From NCBI GenBank assembly GCA_021200215.1, contig JAJQGV010000089.1, positions 1 to 33,751 of the forward strand: DNA of 33,751 nt, written 5' to 3'. Numbering within the stretch: position 1 is the stretch's first letter; every line of letters begins with the position of its first letter. Both the position numbers and the translations under genes were made by a program. The stretch comes from Ruminococcus sp. GTDB lineage: Bacteria; Bacillota; Clostridia; Oscillospirales; Ruminococcaceae. Of this stretch, positions 16,393 to 25,553 are shown piece after piece. The notes beneath the pieces were generated by a model, which saw only the letters and a program-made list of their open reading frames with translations, made no database searches and was not told the origin of the DNA.

Positions 16393-17469
16393 ATGCTATC
16401 TTTTATTAAGGAAAACACTAACTGTTGGGATATATTAAAGGCTGAAACTAAACCTATATACATATACGGTATGGGTGATGGTGCTGTTAAAATCTTGAAC
16501 GTATTTAAAGAGTACAACATCAAAATAGCAGGAATATTCGCTAGTGATGAGTTCGTTAGAGGTCATTCGTTTATGGGTTTTAAGGTTATGAAACTCTCAG
16601 AGGTTGAAGCTATCTGCAATGATTTTGTAATCGTGTTAGCCTTTGCAGTAGGTAGAAATCCTATGTATAACAACATAGTAGAACTATCTAAAAGGCATAC
16701 TTTGTATGCTCCAGATGTTCCAGTAGTAGTAGATGGTACTCTATTTACCTTAGATTACTGTAAAAAGCATGAATATGAACTTGAAACTGTATACAATATC
16801 CTAGAAGATGAAAAATCAAGGCAAACTTTTTCAGACGTCATTAATTTTAGGATTAGTGGAAAGATAGAATATCTATTGAACTCTACAGCCACTAAAGAAG
16901 AAGTTTTTACAGACATACTTAAACTATCTCAAGATGAAACCTATCTCGATTTAGGTGCTTACAACGGTGATACCATATTAGAGTTCTTAAATGCCGTAGA
17001 TTATAGGTACAATAGAATCATTGGGCTTGAACCTAACGCTAAAAACTTTCGCAGATTAACGAAAAATACTTCCAATATTAAAAATTTGGATATCTATAAC
17101 TATGCATCTTGGGATACAGAACAAACCTTACTATTCTCTAGTGGTGCGGGTAGAATGTCTACCATACGCAACGACGCAACTAATAAGGTTAAAGAGGTTA
17201 AAGGTATCCCAGCAGATAGCCTATTCTCTAAACTTGATACTCTTCCTACGTTCCTAAAGATGGACGTTGAGGGTGCTGAAAATCATGCTATAGTAGGTAG
17301 CCAAAAGATTATTAAAAATGGCTGTAAGTTAGCAATATCGCTATACCACAGAAATGAGGATATCTTTGCAATACCTCTACAGATTAAAGAATTAAATCCT
17401 AACTTTAAGTTCTACATTAGAAAACAGTTGTATATTCCAGCATGGGAAACGAATCTATACTGCGTATAG
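16393..17469 (+). CDS. FkbM-family SAM-dependent methyltransferase
   Basis: The 358-residue protein has two parts. An N-terminal Rossmann-like domain (about 23-130) starts with IYIYGMGDGAVKI and resembles domains often fused to sugar-modifying enzymes. The FkbM methyltransferase domain follows (about 175-345). The SAM-binding loop is DLGAYNGDT (186-194), and the second conserved stretch is FLKMDVEGAE. FkbM enzymes methylate sugars or small molecules; the substrate cannot be told. It stands alone with its own promoter and AGGAGG site, upstream of the leucine genes. No terminator is seen after it, so some read-through into the leuA leader is possible. Confidence 0.85.
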   Translation: MLSFIKENTNCWDILKAETKPIYIYGMGDGAVKILNVFKEYNIKIAGIFASDEFVRGHSFMGFKVMKLSEVEAICNDFVIVLAFAVGRNPMYNNIVELSKRHTLYAPDVPVVVDGTLFTLDYCKKHEYELETVYNILEDEKSRQTFSDVINFRISGKIEYLLNSTATKEEVFTDILKLSQDETYLDLGAYNGDTILEFLNAVDYRYNRIIGLEPNAKNFRRLTKNTSNIKNLDIYNYASWDTEQTLLFSSGAGRMSTIRNDATNKVKEVKGIPADSLFSKLDTLPTFLKMDVEGAENHAIVGSQKIIKNGCKLAISLYHRNEDIFAIPLQIKELNPNFKFYIRKQLYIPAWETNLYCV

Positions 17470-17499
17470 ATTAAAACTAAAAATTTTATTAGAAAGTGC

Positions 17500-17528
17500 T
17501 TGACAAACTTTCTAAAATGTTGTATTAT
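17500..17528 (+). promoter_or_regulatory. Promoter of leuA
   Basis: Consensus TTGACA (17500-17505), 17-base spacer, TATTAT (17523-17528), placed about 20 bases before the T-box leader. Confidence 0.85.
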
Positions 17529-17547
17529 ATAACTAATGAATATTTTT

Positions 17548-17841
17548 TAAAGGCTATGACGGGAACGCAAATCGCTATGGATATTTACAGAGAATCATCT
17601 AACTGCTGAAAAGATGGTATTGAAGTACGGTTTTACTCCTCCCTGAGCTTTCGGCTGAAAGATTTTATATCGATTAGGTTTGAACGGGTTCTCCCGTTAC
17701 AGAGATACACATTGTTAGATGTGGCAGAGTGAACGTTTACTGTGAAGTAGCGTTAATTGAGAGTGGTAACACGGAAGTATAAATGACTATACCTTCGTCT
17801 CTCTATGTGGATTTATCTACTTAGAGGACGAAGTTTTTTTA
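17548..17841 (+). promoter_or_regulatory. T-box leader, leucine type
   Basis: The leader starts with a GACGGGAACG stem I opening. It carries GAGAGTGGTAACACGG (17759-17774), the T-box sequence whose TGGTA bulge pairs with an uncharged tRNA end. The specifier is probably CTC (Leu) within ACTCCTCCCTGAGC (17635-17648). The terminator pairs CTTCGTC (17793-17799) with GACGAAG (17827-17833), extended by CTCTA/TAGAG, and ends in a run of T. Uncharged leucine tRNA should allow read-through into leuA. Confidence 0.9.
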
Positions 17842-17866
17842 TATAGATTTTGGAGGTATATTAATT

Positions 17867-19546
17867 ATGAAAAATGTTGAAAAGTATACTAGACAATTTT
17901 TTCCTATAGAAAACGCCCCTATGAAGTGGGCATCTAAGACTTACATAGAAAAAGCTCCCATTTGGTGTAGTGTAGACCTTAGAGATGGTAATCAAGCACT
18001 TATAGTACCTATGAGCCTTGACGAAAAGTTAGAGTTCTTTAAATTTTTGGTGCAACTTGGTTTTAAAGAGATAGAGATAGGTTTTCCTGCAGCTTCAGAA
18101 ACTGAGTATGAGTTCTGCCGTACCTTGATTGAAAACCATCTAATCCCCGATGATGTTACTATTCAAGTATTAACACAATCGAGAGAGCATATTATAGCTA
18201 AAACCTTTGAGGCTTTAAAGGGTTGTAAGAACGCTATAGTTCACTTGTATAACTCAACATCTGTAGCACAACGTGAACAGGTATTTAAAAAGGATAAAAA
18301 AGAAATCATAGAAATTGCTAGGTTTGGAGCTAACCTTTGCAATGAATATCGTGCTAAAACTGAGGGTAACTTCCATTTTGAATACTCTCCAGAAAGTTTT
18401 ACTGGTACTGAACCCGACTTCGCTTTGGAAATTTGTAATGCAGTAATAGATATTTGGAAACCTACTCCAAATGATAAGGTTATTATTAATCTGCCAGTAA
18501 CCGTATCTCATTCTATGCCACACGTTTACGCTAATCAAGTTGAGTATATGTGCGATAACTTAAACTGCCGTGAGAATGTAATAGTATCTTTACACCCCCA
18601 CAATGACAGAGGTTGTGCTATTGCCGACAGCGAGATGGGATTACTTGCAGGTGCTGACAGAGTAGAGGGTACTCTATTTGGTAATGGTGAACGTACTGGT
18701 AATGTAGATATTATTACACTAGCCTTAAATATGTACTCACAAGGTGTTGACCCTAAACTAGACTTCTCTAATATGCCTAAAATAGTTGAACTATATGAAA
18801 AAGTTACTCGTATGCACGTCTATGAACGTCAACCTTACAGCGGACAGCTTGTATTCGCTGCGTTTAGTGGTTCACATCAAGATGCCATTGCTAAGGGTAT
18901 GAAGTGGCTTGAAGATAAAAAATGCTCACATTGGACAGTTCCATATCTACCTATTAACCCTACCGATATTGGTAGAAAGTATGAAGCTGATGTTATTAGA
19001 ATCAATAGTCAATCGGGTAAAGGTGGTATTGGATATATTATGGAACAAAACTTCGGTTTCGATTTACCACCTAAGATGAGAGAAAATTTCGGCTATGTCG
19101 TTAAGAGCGTATCTGACCACAACCACAAGGAACTTATGGCAGATGAAATATATAACATCTTTGTAGATAAGTATATGAACAAGGTATCACCTTTGGATAT
19201 TAAAGAGGCTCACTTTGTACAACTTAATGACAGTGCTGAAAATACTATCAGTTCTACAGTAACCATACTACTAGATGGTATGACTAAGGTCGCCGATGGC
19301 ATAGGTAACGGTAGATTAGATGCTGTTAGCAATGCAGTTAAATCTATAACGGGATATCAATATACTATAACTACTTATAAAGAACACGCTTTGCAAGTAG
19401 GCTCAAAGTCTAAGGCAGTATCCTATGTGGGAGTAACTTCTGCAAACGGTAAAACCTATTGGGGTTCTGGTATCGATACCGATATTATAGTATCATCTAT
19501 CCATGCACTAACTAGTGCTATAAACAGTATGATTAACAATTCTTAG
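17867..19546 (+). CDS. leuA: 2-isopropylmalate synthase
   Basis: The 559-residue enzyme joins acetyl-CoA and 2-oxoisovalerate, the committed step of leucine synthesis. It is the longer, yeast/actinobacterial-type LeuA, recognised by the N-terminus MKWASKTYIEKAPIWCSVDL. Metal and substrate residues are in SVDLRDGNQA and HPHNDRGCA, and LFGNGERTGNVD is the conserved strand near the metal site. The C-terminal about 130 residues form the leucine-sensing regulatory domain, so feedback inhibition is expected in addition to the T-box. GGAGGT lies before the ATG. Unlike many operons, leuCDB do not follow directly: a lipoprotein and ilvB come between. Confidence 0.96.
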   Translation: MKNVEKYTRQFFPIENAPMKWASKTYIEKAPIWCSVDLRDGNQALIVPMSLDEKLEFFKFLVQLGFKEIEIGFPAASETEYEFCRTLIENHLIPDDVTIQVLTQSREHIIAKTFEALKGCKNAIVHLYNSTSVAQREQVFKKDKKEIIEIARFGANLCNEYRAKTEGNFHFEYSPESFTGTEPDFALEICNAVIDIWKPTPNDKVIINLPVTVSHSMPHVYANQVEYMCDNLNCRENVIVSLHPHNDRGCAIADSEMGLLAGADRVEGTLFGNGERTGNVDIITLALNMYSQGVDPKLDFSNMPKIVELYEKVTRMHVYERQPYSGQLVFAAFSGSHQDAIAKGMKWLEDKKCSHWTVPYLPINPTDIGRKYEADVIRINSQSGKGGIGYIMEQNFGFDLPPKMRENFGYVVKSVSDHNHKELMADEIYNIFVDKYMNKVSPLDIKEAHFVQLNDSAENTISSTVTILLDGMTKVADGIGNGRLDAVSNAVKSITGYQYTITTYKEHALQVGSKSKAVSYVGVTSANGKTYWGSGIDTDIIVSSIHALTSAINSMINNS

Positions 19547-19665
19547 ATTTTTTTACATAGTTTCCCACAGATAGTAGGTCTATCTACACATATTAGCTAT
19601 GTATATTGAGGTTACTACACGTTGATTAAAACAATGGTAATTTGGTGAAATTTATCGATTTATTG

Positions 19666-19694
19666 TTGACATATTACTCTTTTATATGTATAAT
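19666..19694 (+). promoter_or_regulatory. Perfect-consensus promoter of the lipoprotein gene
   Basis: TTGACA (19666-19671), 17-base spacer, TATAAT (19689-19694). This is the strongest promoter match in the window. Confidence 0.88.
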
Positions 19695-19766
19695 GTAAGT
19701 TGTAGCTAATGTGTATCGCTACTAGAAGATATATTTTAATATTTTTAGAAGAAGGAGATTTTTAAA

Positions 19767-20720
19767 ATGAAAAGCTTAAAAAAAGCACTAGTATGTATTT
19801 CACTAGTATGTTGCTTATCGGTTGGTGCTATAGGTTGCAGTAGTTCTGATTCCGATGGAGATACTTCTCAAACAGATGCTGATGCTAGCGTATCTGTAAG
19901 CGACGGTAATGCAGAAGTTACAGATGCTGAAAATCAAGAAACAGACGAGCAGGGTAATGTAGTAACTAATGCAGATAGTACATCTAGTGATGATGACAGT
20001 GACAGCGATAGTAACAACGACGGTGATAGTACAACTCAAGAAACTGTGGCATTAACCGATTCCGAGGGTAACGTAGTCACCGATGATGATGGTAACGTGG
20101 TAACTCAAATAGTAGTAAACAGTAACAATAGTTCGACTACTACATCTTCTAACGGACAAACTACTGACAGTGATGGTAACGTAGTTACCAATAACAACAG
20201 TAACAGTAACAATGATGGTGACAGTGACAGCGATGATAACAATGACAGTTCTATTTACTTCGCTAAGAACAGATATTCAACATTCATTTGGATGTCTGAA
20301 GATACTTCTAATAGGTATGAATCTGGTATAATGGCGGAGATTGCTGTTAAAGTCTTAGACGACGCTACAGCTGGTGACTATTCAATGGAGTTTAACTACG
20401 TTGAACTATACGATACCAATGGTGAAGAAGTTCCTTTTACCGTTCAAAATGGTACTATTACTGTAGGTAAAGCATCATCGGTTAGTGAACAAGGTGCTGC
20501 TACTAGTGGTGTTAATTATCGTTTAGATAACGCTACCGCTCAACCTGGTGATGTCGTTAAGATTAAAGTACATCTTGATAACAATAGCGGTATCGCAGTT
20601 ACTAGAGTTGAATTAAAGTACGATAACAAGGCTTTAGAGATTCAAAGTATATCCGCTTCGGGTGCTTTCTCTGACCAAATTATTGAGAGTGCTTTAAATT
20701 TAGAGAGTTCTATATCATAG
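19767..20720 (+). CDS. Lipoprotein with acidic repeat linker and cohesin-like halves in swapped order
   Basis: A lipoprotein signal ends in GAIGC (Cys24). Residues 25-161 are a low-complexity Asp/Ser/Asn/Thr linker with four GNVVT units (63-67, 101-105, 109-113, 137-141). Residues 162-234 read like the second half of a cohesin fold: YFAKNRYSTFIWMSEDTS, then IAVKVLDDATAGDYS and a closing NGTITVG. Residues 249-305 read like the first half: LDNATAQPGDVVKIKVHL, then VELKYDNKALEI. The order is therefore reversed relative to ordinary cohesins. It would sit on the outer membrane face, tethered by its lipid. It has its own strong promoter and interrupts the leucine genes. Cohesin likeness is from motif reading; ligand unknown. 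Confidence 0.7.
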   Translation: MKSLKKALVCISLVCCLSVGAIGCSSSDSDGDTSQTDADASVSVSDGNAEVTDAENQETDEQGNVVTNADSTSSDDDSDSDSNNDGDSTTQETVALTDSEGNVVTDDDGNVVTQIVVNSNNSSTTTSSNGQTTDSDGNVVTNNNSNSNNDGDSDSDDNNDSSIYFAKNRYSTFIWMSEDTSNRYESGIMAEIAVKVLDDATAGDYSMEFNYVELYDTNGEEVPFTVQNGTITVGKASSVSEQGAATSGVNYRLDNATAQPGDVVKIKVHLDNNSGIAVTRVELKYDNKALEIQSISASGAFSDQIIESALNLESSIS

Positions 20721-20753
20721 TTAGATATTAGATTGTACATCTTTAAGATTTTT

Positions 20754-20788
20754 GTGGAGCGTCTAAAAGTATCGTTTAGACGTTCCAC
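20754..20788. terminator. Strong hairpin after the lipoprotein gene
   Basis: GTGGAGCGTCTAAA (20754-20767) pairs with TTTAGACGTTCCAC (20775-20788) with one G-T pair. No clear U-run follows on the plus strand (TATATAAT), so termination may be partial and ilvB could be reached by read-through. Confidence 0.6.
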
Positions 20789-20820
20789 TATATAATATAT
20801 GGTATAGTGTCTATTTTTCA

Positions 20821-20864
20821 TTTAACTTGAGTTCAATCTTTCGTTGGACTGACGTTAAGTTAAA
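20821..20864 (+). other. Leader hairpin upstream of ilvB
   Basis: TTTAACTT (20821-20828) pairs with AAGTTAAA (20857-20864), and GTTCAA (20831-20836) with TTGGAC (20844-20849) inside it. It ends 30 bases before the ilvB start. I do not recognise a T-box or riboswitch. No convincing promoter is visible between it and the lipoprotein gene. Confidence 0.5.
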
Positions 20865-20894
20865 AAAAGTATATTTTAAGGAGAGTGTTTTCTT

Positions 20895-22595
20895 TTGGCT
20901 AAAAAACTCAATGGTTCAGACATAATTATTGAATGTCTTTTGGAACAAGGTGTCGATACTGTATTTGGATATCCTGGGGGAGCAGTATTGAACATCTATG
21001 ATGCTTTGTACAAGTATCAAGACAAGATTAATCACATATTAACTTCCCATGAACAAAATGCTTGTCATGCCGCTGATGGCTATGCTCGTACCACTGGCAA
21101 GACTGGTGTAGTTATTGCTACATCTGGTCCAGGAGCAACTAACTTAGTAACGGGTATTGCTACTGCTAATATGGATAGTATCCCATTAGTTGCAATAACA
21201 GGTAACGTTGGTACTAGTCTATTAGGTTTAGATAGTTTTCAAGAAGCTGATATAGTATCTATTACTAAGTCTATTACTAAGAAGAACTATCAAGTTACTA
21301 GGGTAGAAGATTTAGCAGATACTATTCGTGAGGCATTCTACATAGCTAACGAGGGCAGAAAGGGTGCTGTCTTAATAGACGTTCCTAAAGATATCTCTGC
21401 AAACGTTTGCGATTTTACAAATAAACCAATAAGGCAATATGAATACATAGAAAACGATGTTGTTAATGCTCAGATAGATAAGGCTTTAGAGATGATTAAA
21501 GCATCTAAGAAACCATATATATATGCAGGTGGTGGAGTAGTATCTAGTAACGCTGTTGAACTTATGAAAGAGTTTGTCTATAAGGTAGATGCTCCCGTAT
21601 CACTATCCTTAATGGGTCAATGTGCTTTCAATAACACTGATAAGAGATATCTAGGTATGTTAGGTATGCATGGTACTAAGGCATCATCACTTGCCCTTAA
21701 AGATTGCGACCTTATGATAGTTTTAGGTTCTCGTTTTAGCGACAGAGTATCTTGTAATACTAATACTTTCAAGATGGGACAAAATATCTTGCATATAGAT
21801 ATTGATACTAAGGAAATCGATAAAAATATATCTGCCGATAGCTATATTCTAGGCGATTTAACTTATATCCTTAGTAGGTTAAACTCTAAACTTCCACAGC
21901 AAAATCACTCTGATTGGCTTAATAAAGTATATACATGGAAAGATGAGTATTCTTTAACCATGCACCCAGTAAAAGCTGATGATGTTGACGCAGTTCTCCC
22001 TAAAGATGTACTTGAAACTCTTGATAAACTCACCGATAGCAATGCTATATTAACTACTGAAGTTGGTCAACATCAAATGTGGGTAGCTGAATACTATAAC
22101 TTTACTACCCCTAGAACCTTTGCAACCTCTGGTGGATTTGGTACTATGGGCTATGGCTTAGGAGCATCTATAGGTGCAAAGGTTGGTAATCCTAATAAGA
22201 CTGTTGTCAACATTGCAGGTGATGGCTCTTTCTATATGAACCTAACTGAACTATCTACTTTAGCAAAGTACAATATACCTATAGTTGAGTTGGTATTTAA
22301 CAATTCAGTTCTTGGAATGGTTAGACAGTGGCAAAGACTCTTCTATGGCAAAAGATTCTCTCAAACTGTAATAGAAAAGGGTACTGACTTCATTAAGTTA
22401 GGTGAGGCTTTCGGAGTTAAATCGTTACAGATTACTAAAAAATCTGATATTGAACCTGTATTGAAAGAAGCTCTAACTTGTGGTAAGCCTTGTCTTATAG
22501 ATTGCCACATCGATAAAGATATAAACGTATTACCTATGGTTCCTGCAGGTGCTAGTGTATACGAACCTATTATGGATATAGTTATTGATGACTAA
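20895..22595 (+). CDS. ilvB: Acetolactate synthase, large (catalytic) subunit
   Basis: The 566-residue TPP enzyme makes acetolactate or acetohydroxybutyrate for valine, leucine and isoleucine. The catalytic glutamate is Glu53 in SHEQNACHAADGYAR. The TPP-binding motif is GDGSFYMNLTELSTLAKYN. The FAD-binding middle domain is present, so this is the anabolic type, not AlsS. The start is TTG at 20895, placed by AAGGAGAG (20878-20885) and alignment of MAKKLNGSDIIIECL with family starts. No regulatory subunit gene (ilvN) lies nearby. It leads ilvB-leuC-leuD-leuB, with 32 bases to leuC. Confidence 0.95.
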   Translation: MAKKLNGSDIIIECLLEQGVDTVFGYPGGAVLNIYDALYKYQDKINHILTSHEQNACHAADGYARTTGKTGVVIATSGPGATNLVTGIATANMDSIPLVAITGNVGTSLLGLDSFQEADIVSITKSITKKNYQVTRVEDLADTIREAFYIANEGRKGAVLIDVPKDISANVCDFTNKPIRQYEYIENDVVNAQIDKALEMIKASKKPYIYAGGGVVSSNAVELMKEFVYKVDAPVSLSLMGQCAFNNTDKRYLGMLGMHGTKASSLALKDCDLMIVLGSRFSDRVSCNTNTFKMGQNILHIDIDTKEIDKNISADSYILGDLTYILSRLNSKLPQQNHSDWLNKVYTWKDEYSLTMHPVKADDVDAVLPKDVLETLDKLTDSNAILTTEVGQHQMWVAEYYNFTTPRTFATSGGFGTMGYGLGASIGAKVGNPNKTVVNIAGDGSFYMNLTELSTLAKYNIPIVELVFNNSVLGMVRQWQRLFYGKRFSQTVIEKGTDFIKLGEAFGVKSLQITKKSDIEPVLKEALTCGKPCLIDCHIDKDINVLPMVPAGASVYEPIMDIVIDD

Positions 22596-22627
22596 TAAAC
22601 TTTACTTTAGAAAGGATTTGATTTTTT

Positions 22628-23890
22628 ATGGGTATGACTATGACACAAAAAATCTTAGCTAAACACGCTGGATTAACTGAGGTTAAAGCAGGTCAACTTA
22701 TAAACTGTAAGTTAGATATGGTTCTTGGTAACGATGTTACATCACCAGTAGCCATTAACGAATTTGAAAAGAACGGTTTTACTTCCGTTTTCGATAAGAA
22801 TAAGATATCTATGGTTATGGACCATTTTACTCCTAACAAGGATATTAAATCGGCAACCTTAACTCAACAGACTAGAAACTTTGCCAATAAGTATGATATA
22901 TTAAACTTCTACGATGTTGGCAATATGGGTATTGAACACGCTTTACTTCCTGAAAAAGGAATAGTTGCTAGTGGTGAATGTATCATAGGTGCAGATAGTC
23001 ACACTTGCACATATGGAGCTTTAGGAGCATTCTCAACAGGTGTAGGCTCTACTGATATGGCTTGTGGTATGGCTACAGGTCAAGCATGGTTTAAAGTGCC
23101 ATCTGCGATAAAGTTTAATCTAAGTGGAAAGCTTAACAAGTGGGTTAGCGGTAAAGATGTTATATTACACATAATAGGAATGATTGGTGTAGATGGTGCA
23201 TTGTATAAGTCTATGGAGTTCGTTGGTGAGGGTGTACATAACCTATCTATGGACGATAGATTCTCTATGGCAAATATGGCTATCGAGGCAGGTGCTAAGA
23301 ATGGCATCTTTATAGTAGATGATAAGACTATTGAATATCAAAAAGACAAGGTAAATAGAGAGTATACCATCTATGAACCCGATGAAGATGCTATATACGA
23401 TGTAACTTATGATATAGATTTATCTACTATTAAATCTACAGTAGCATTCCCACACCTACCAGAAAATACTAAAACTATCGATGAGGTTGAAGATATCAAG
23501 ATAGACCAAGTAGTAATAGGCTCATGTACTAACGGTCGCTACGAAGATTTAAAGACTGCTTATGAAATCATTAAGGGCAAAAAGGTCGCTAAAGGTGTTA
23601 GATGTATCATAATCCCAGCTACACAAAAAGTATATCTACAAGCACTTAAAGAAGGTTTCCTAGAGGCTTTTGTAGAGGCGGGTTGTGTAGTATCCACGCC
23701 TACTTGTGGCCCATGTCTTGGTGGACATATGGGAATACTTGCTAAGGGTGAAAGAGCAGTATCTACTACTAATAGAAACTTTGTAGGTAGAATGGGTCAC
23801 GTTGAGAGTGAAGTATATCTATCAAGCCCAGCTATTGCTGCTGCAAGTGCTATAACGGGTAAAATATCAGATGTTTCTGAAGTTATGTAA
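22628..23890 (+). CDS. leuC: 3-isopropylmalate dehydratase, large subunit
   Basis: The 420-residue aconitase-family subunit holds the 4Fe-4S cluster through Cys300 ([10 protein letters not shown]), Cys360 and Cys363 ([11 protein letters not shown]). With LeuD it isomerises 2-isopropylmalate to 3-isopropylmalate. The length is that of the shorter, homoaconitase-like LeuC found in Clostridia and archaea. AGAAAGGA (22610-22617) precedes the ATG. leuD begins 20 bases downstream. Confidence 0.95.
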   Translation: MGMTMTQKILAKHAGLTEVKAGQLINCKLDMVLGNDVTSPVAINEFEKNGFTSVFDKNKISMVMDHFTPNKDIKSATLTQQTRNFANKYDILNFYDVGNMGIEHALLPEKGIVASGECIIGADSHTCTYGALGAFSTGVGSTDMACGMATGQAWFKVPSAIKFNLSGKLNKWVSGKDVILHIIGMIGVDGALYKSMEFVGEGVHNLSMDDRFSMANMAIEAGAKNGIFIVDDKTIEYQKDKVNREYTIYEPDEDAIYDVTYDIDLSTIKSTVAFPHLPENTKTIDEVEDIKIDQVVIGSCTNGRYEDLKTAYEIIKGKKVAKGVRCIIIPATQKVYLQALKEGFLEAFVEAGCVVSTPTCGPCLGGHMGILAKGERAVSTTNRNFVGRMGHVESEVYLSSPAIAAASAITGKISDVSEVM

Positions 23891-23910
23891 TTTAGGAGGT
23901 TTTTTAAGTA

Positions 23911-24396
23911 ATGAAAGCTATTGGAACTGTTCATAAGTACGGCGATAACGTAGATACAGACGTTATTATCCCTGCAAGATATCTAAATACTGCCGACCAC
24001 AAAGAGTTGGCTAAACACTGTATGGAAGATATAGACCCCGAATTTGTAACTAACGTTCAAGTGGGCGATATAATAGTAGCTAAGGATAACTTTGGTTGTG
24101 GCTCATCAAGAGAACACGCACCTATTTCAATTAAGGCTAGTGGAGTATCTTGTGTAATTGCGAATACTTTTGCTAGAATCTTCTATAGAAACTCTATCAA
24201 TGTAGGTTTGCCAATCCTAGAGTGCAAAGAGGCATCAGAAAAGATTGAAAAGGGCGATAGGGTGGAAGTAAACTTCGATACTGGAGTTATCACAAACCTA
24301 ACTAAGAATGAAACCTATCAAGCTGAGCCATTCCCTGCATTCATTCAAGATATTATTAATAAGGGTGGACTACTAAACTCTATCAAAGGGAATTAG
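23911..24396 (+). CDS. leuD: 3-isopropylmalate dehydratase, small subunit
   Basis: The 161-residue swivel-domain partner of LeuC has conserved [14 protein letters not shown] near the N-terminus and [10 protein letters not shown], the substrate-binding loop, near residue 67-76. The size is normal for the short LeuD form that pairs with the 420-residue LeuC. TAGGAGG lies upstream. The 83-base gap to leuB contains only a ribosome site. Confidence 0.95.
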   Translation: MKAIGTVHKYGDNVDTDVIIPARYLNTADHKELAKHCMEDIDPEFVTNVQVGDIIVAKDNFGCGSSREHAPISIKASGVSCVIANTFARIFYRNSINVGLPILECKEASEKIEKGDRVEVNFDTGVITNLTKNETYQAEPFPAFIQDIINKGGLLNSIKGN

Positions 24397-24479
24397 TCTA
24401 TGATTGAAACCAATAATAAACATAAATTTTGTAAAAAATCATGTTATTAGTAACTTAAAACATCTAGGAGGTTTTTACT

Positions 24480-25553
24480 ATGAATAAAAAAATCGCAGTA
24501 ATTAAAGGCGATGGAATAGGCCCTGAAATAGTCACTGAGGCTATGAAAGTTCTTGACAGGATAGGCGAGAAGTTTGGTCATAATTTTGAATATACAGAAG
24601 TATTAATGGGTGGTTGTGCTATAGATGCTACAGGTTCACCACTACCACAAGAAACTATAGATACTTGTTTAGCATCTGATAGTGTTCTACTAGGTGCTGT
24701 AGGTGGCCCTAAATGGGATAATCTAGCTGGAAATCAACGCCCTGAAAAGGGATTGTTAGGAATCCGTTCAGCATTAAAGTTATTTGCTAACATTCGACCT
24801 GCAAAACTATTCCAACCTTTAGCTAGTGCGTGTCCATTAAAGGAAGAAATTACTGCTAATGGTTTGGATTTAGTTATAGTTAGAGAATTAATCGGTGGTG
24901 CATATTTCGGAGAACGCTCTACTACTACTGATGAAAACGGTGTGGAAAAAGCAGTGGATACCATGCCTTACTCCGATTTTGAAATAGAACGCATTATGAA
25001 AGTTGCTTTCGATATGGCTAGAAAAAGACGTGGCAAGGTAAACTCTGTGGATAAGGCTAACGTTTTAGATACTTCAAGGCTTTGGAGAAAGATTGCTCAT
25101 AGGTACGCTGAATTAAATCCAGATATACAGTTTGAAGATACCCTTGTTGATAACTGTGCTATGCAACTAGTTAGAAACCCTGCTCAATTTGATGTTATAG
25201 TTACTGAGAATCTATTTGGAGATATTCTATCCGATGAGGCTAGTATGATTACTGGTTCTCTTGGTATGATTCCTAGTGCTAGTTTAGGTGAAACATCATT
25301 GGGATTGTATGAACCTATTCATGGTTCTGCCCCCGATATTGCAGGACAGAATAAGGCTAACCCTATAGCTACTATACTATCCGTTGCCATGATGCTACGC
25401 TACTCTTTCGATATGCCTACAGAAGCTGATGCTATAGAAAATGCAGTAAACTCTGTTCTTGAAGATGGCTATCGTACGGGAGATATTATGAGTGATGGTA
25501 TGAAGTTTGTTACTTGCTCTGAAATGGGCAATCTAATTACTGAGAGAGTTTAA
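24480..25553 (+). CDS. leuB: 3-isopropylmalate dehydrogenase
   Basis: The 357-residue NAD-dependent enzyme oxidises and decarboxylates 3-isopropylmalate to 2-oxoisocaproate. GDGIGPEI opens the protein. LIVRELIGGAYFG and DKANVLDTSRLWR are the typical substrate-binding stretches. The C-terminal LYEPIHGSAPDIAGQNKANPIA is the cofactor loop of true LeuB enzymes (LeuB versus isocitrate dehydrogenase). Ribosome site CTAGGAGG. Its TAA stop is also the first triplet of the dispersed repeat (25551-25594). A terminator follows. Confidence 0.96.
   Translation: MNKKIAVIKGDGIGPEIVTEAMKVLDRIGEKFGHNFEYTEVLMGGCAIDATGSPLPQETIDTCLASDSVLLGAVGGPKWDNLAGNQRPEKGLLGIRSALKLFANIRPAKLFQPLASACPLKEEITANGLDLVIVRELIGGAYFGERSTTTDENGVEKAVDTMPYSDFEIERIMKVAFDMARKRRGKVNSVDKANVLDTSRLWRKIAHRYAELNPDIQFEDTLVDNCAMQLVRNPAQFDVIVTENLFGDILSDEASMITGSLGMIPSASLGETSLGLYEPIHGSAPDIAGQNKANPIATILSVAMMLRYSFDMPTEADAIENAVNSVLEDGYRTGDIMSDGMKFVTCSEMGNLITERV

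Noticed and set aside
20721-20894. A frameshifted continuation of the lipoprotein's cohesin-like domain
   Set aside because: I read the downstream frames and found no cohesin-like sequence; the stop is followed by a hairpin and the ilvB leader.
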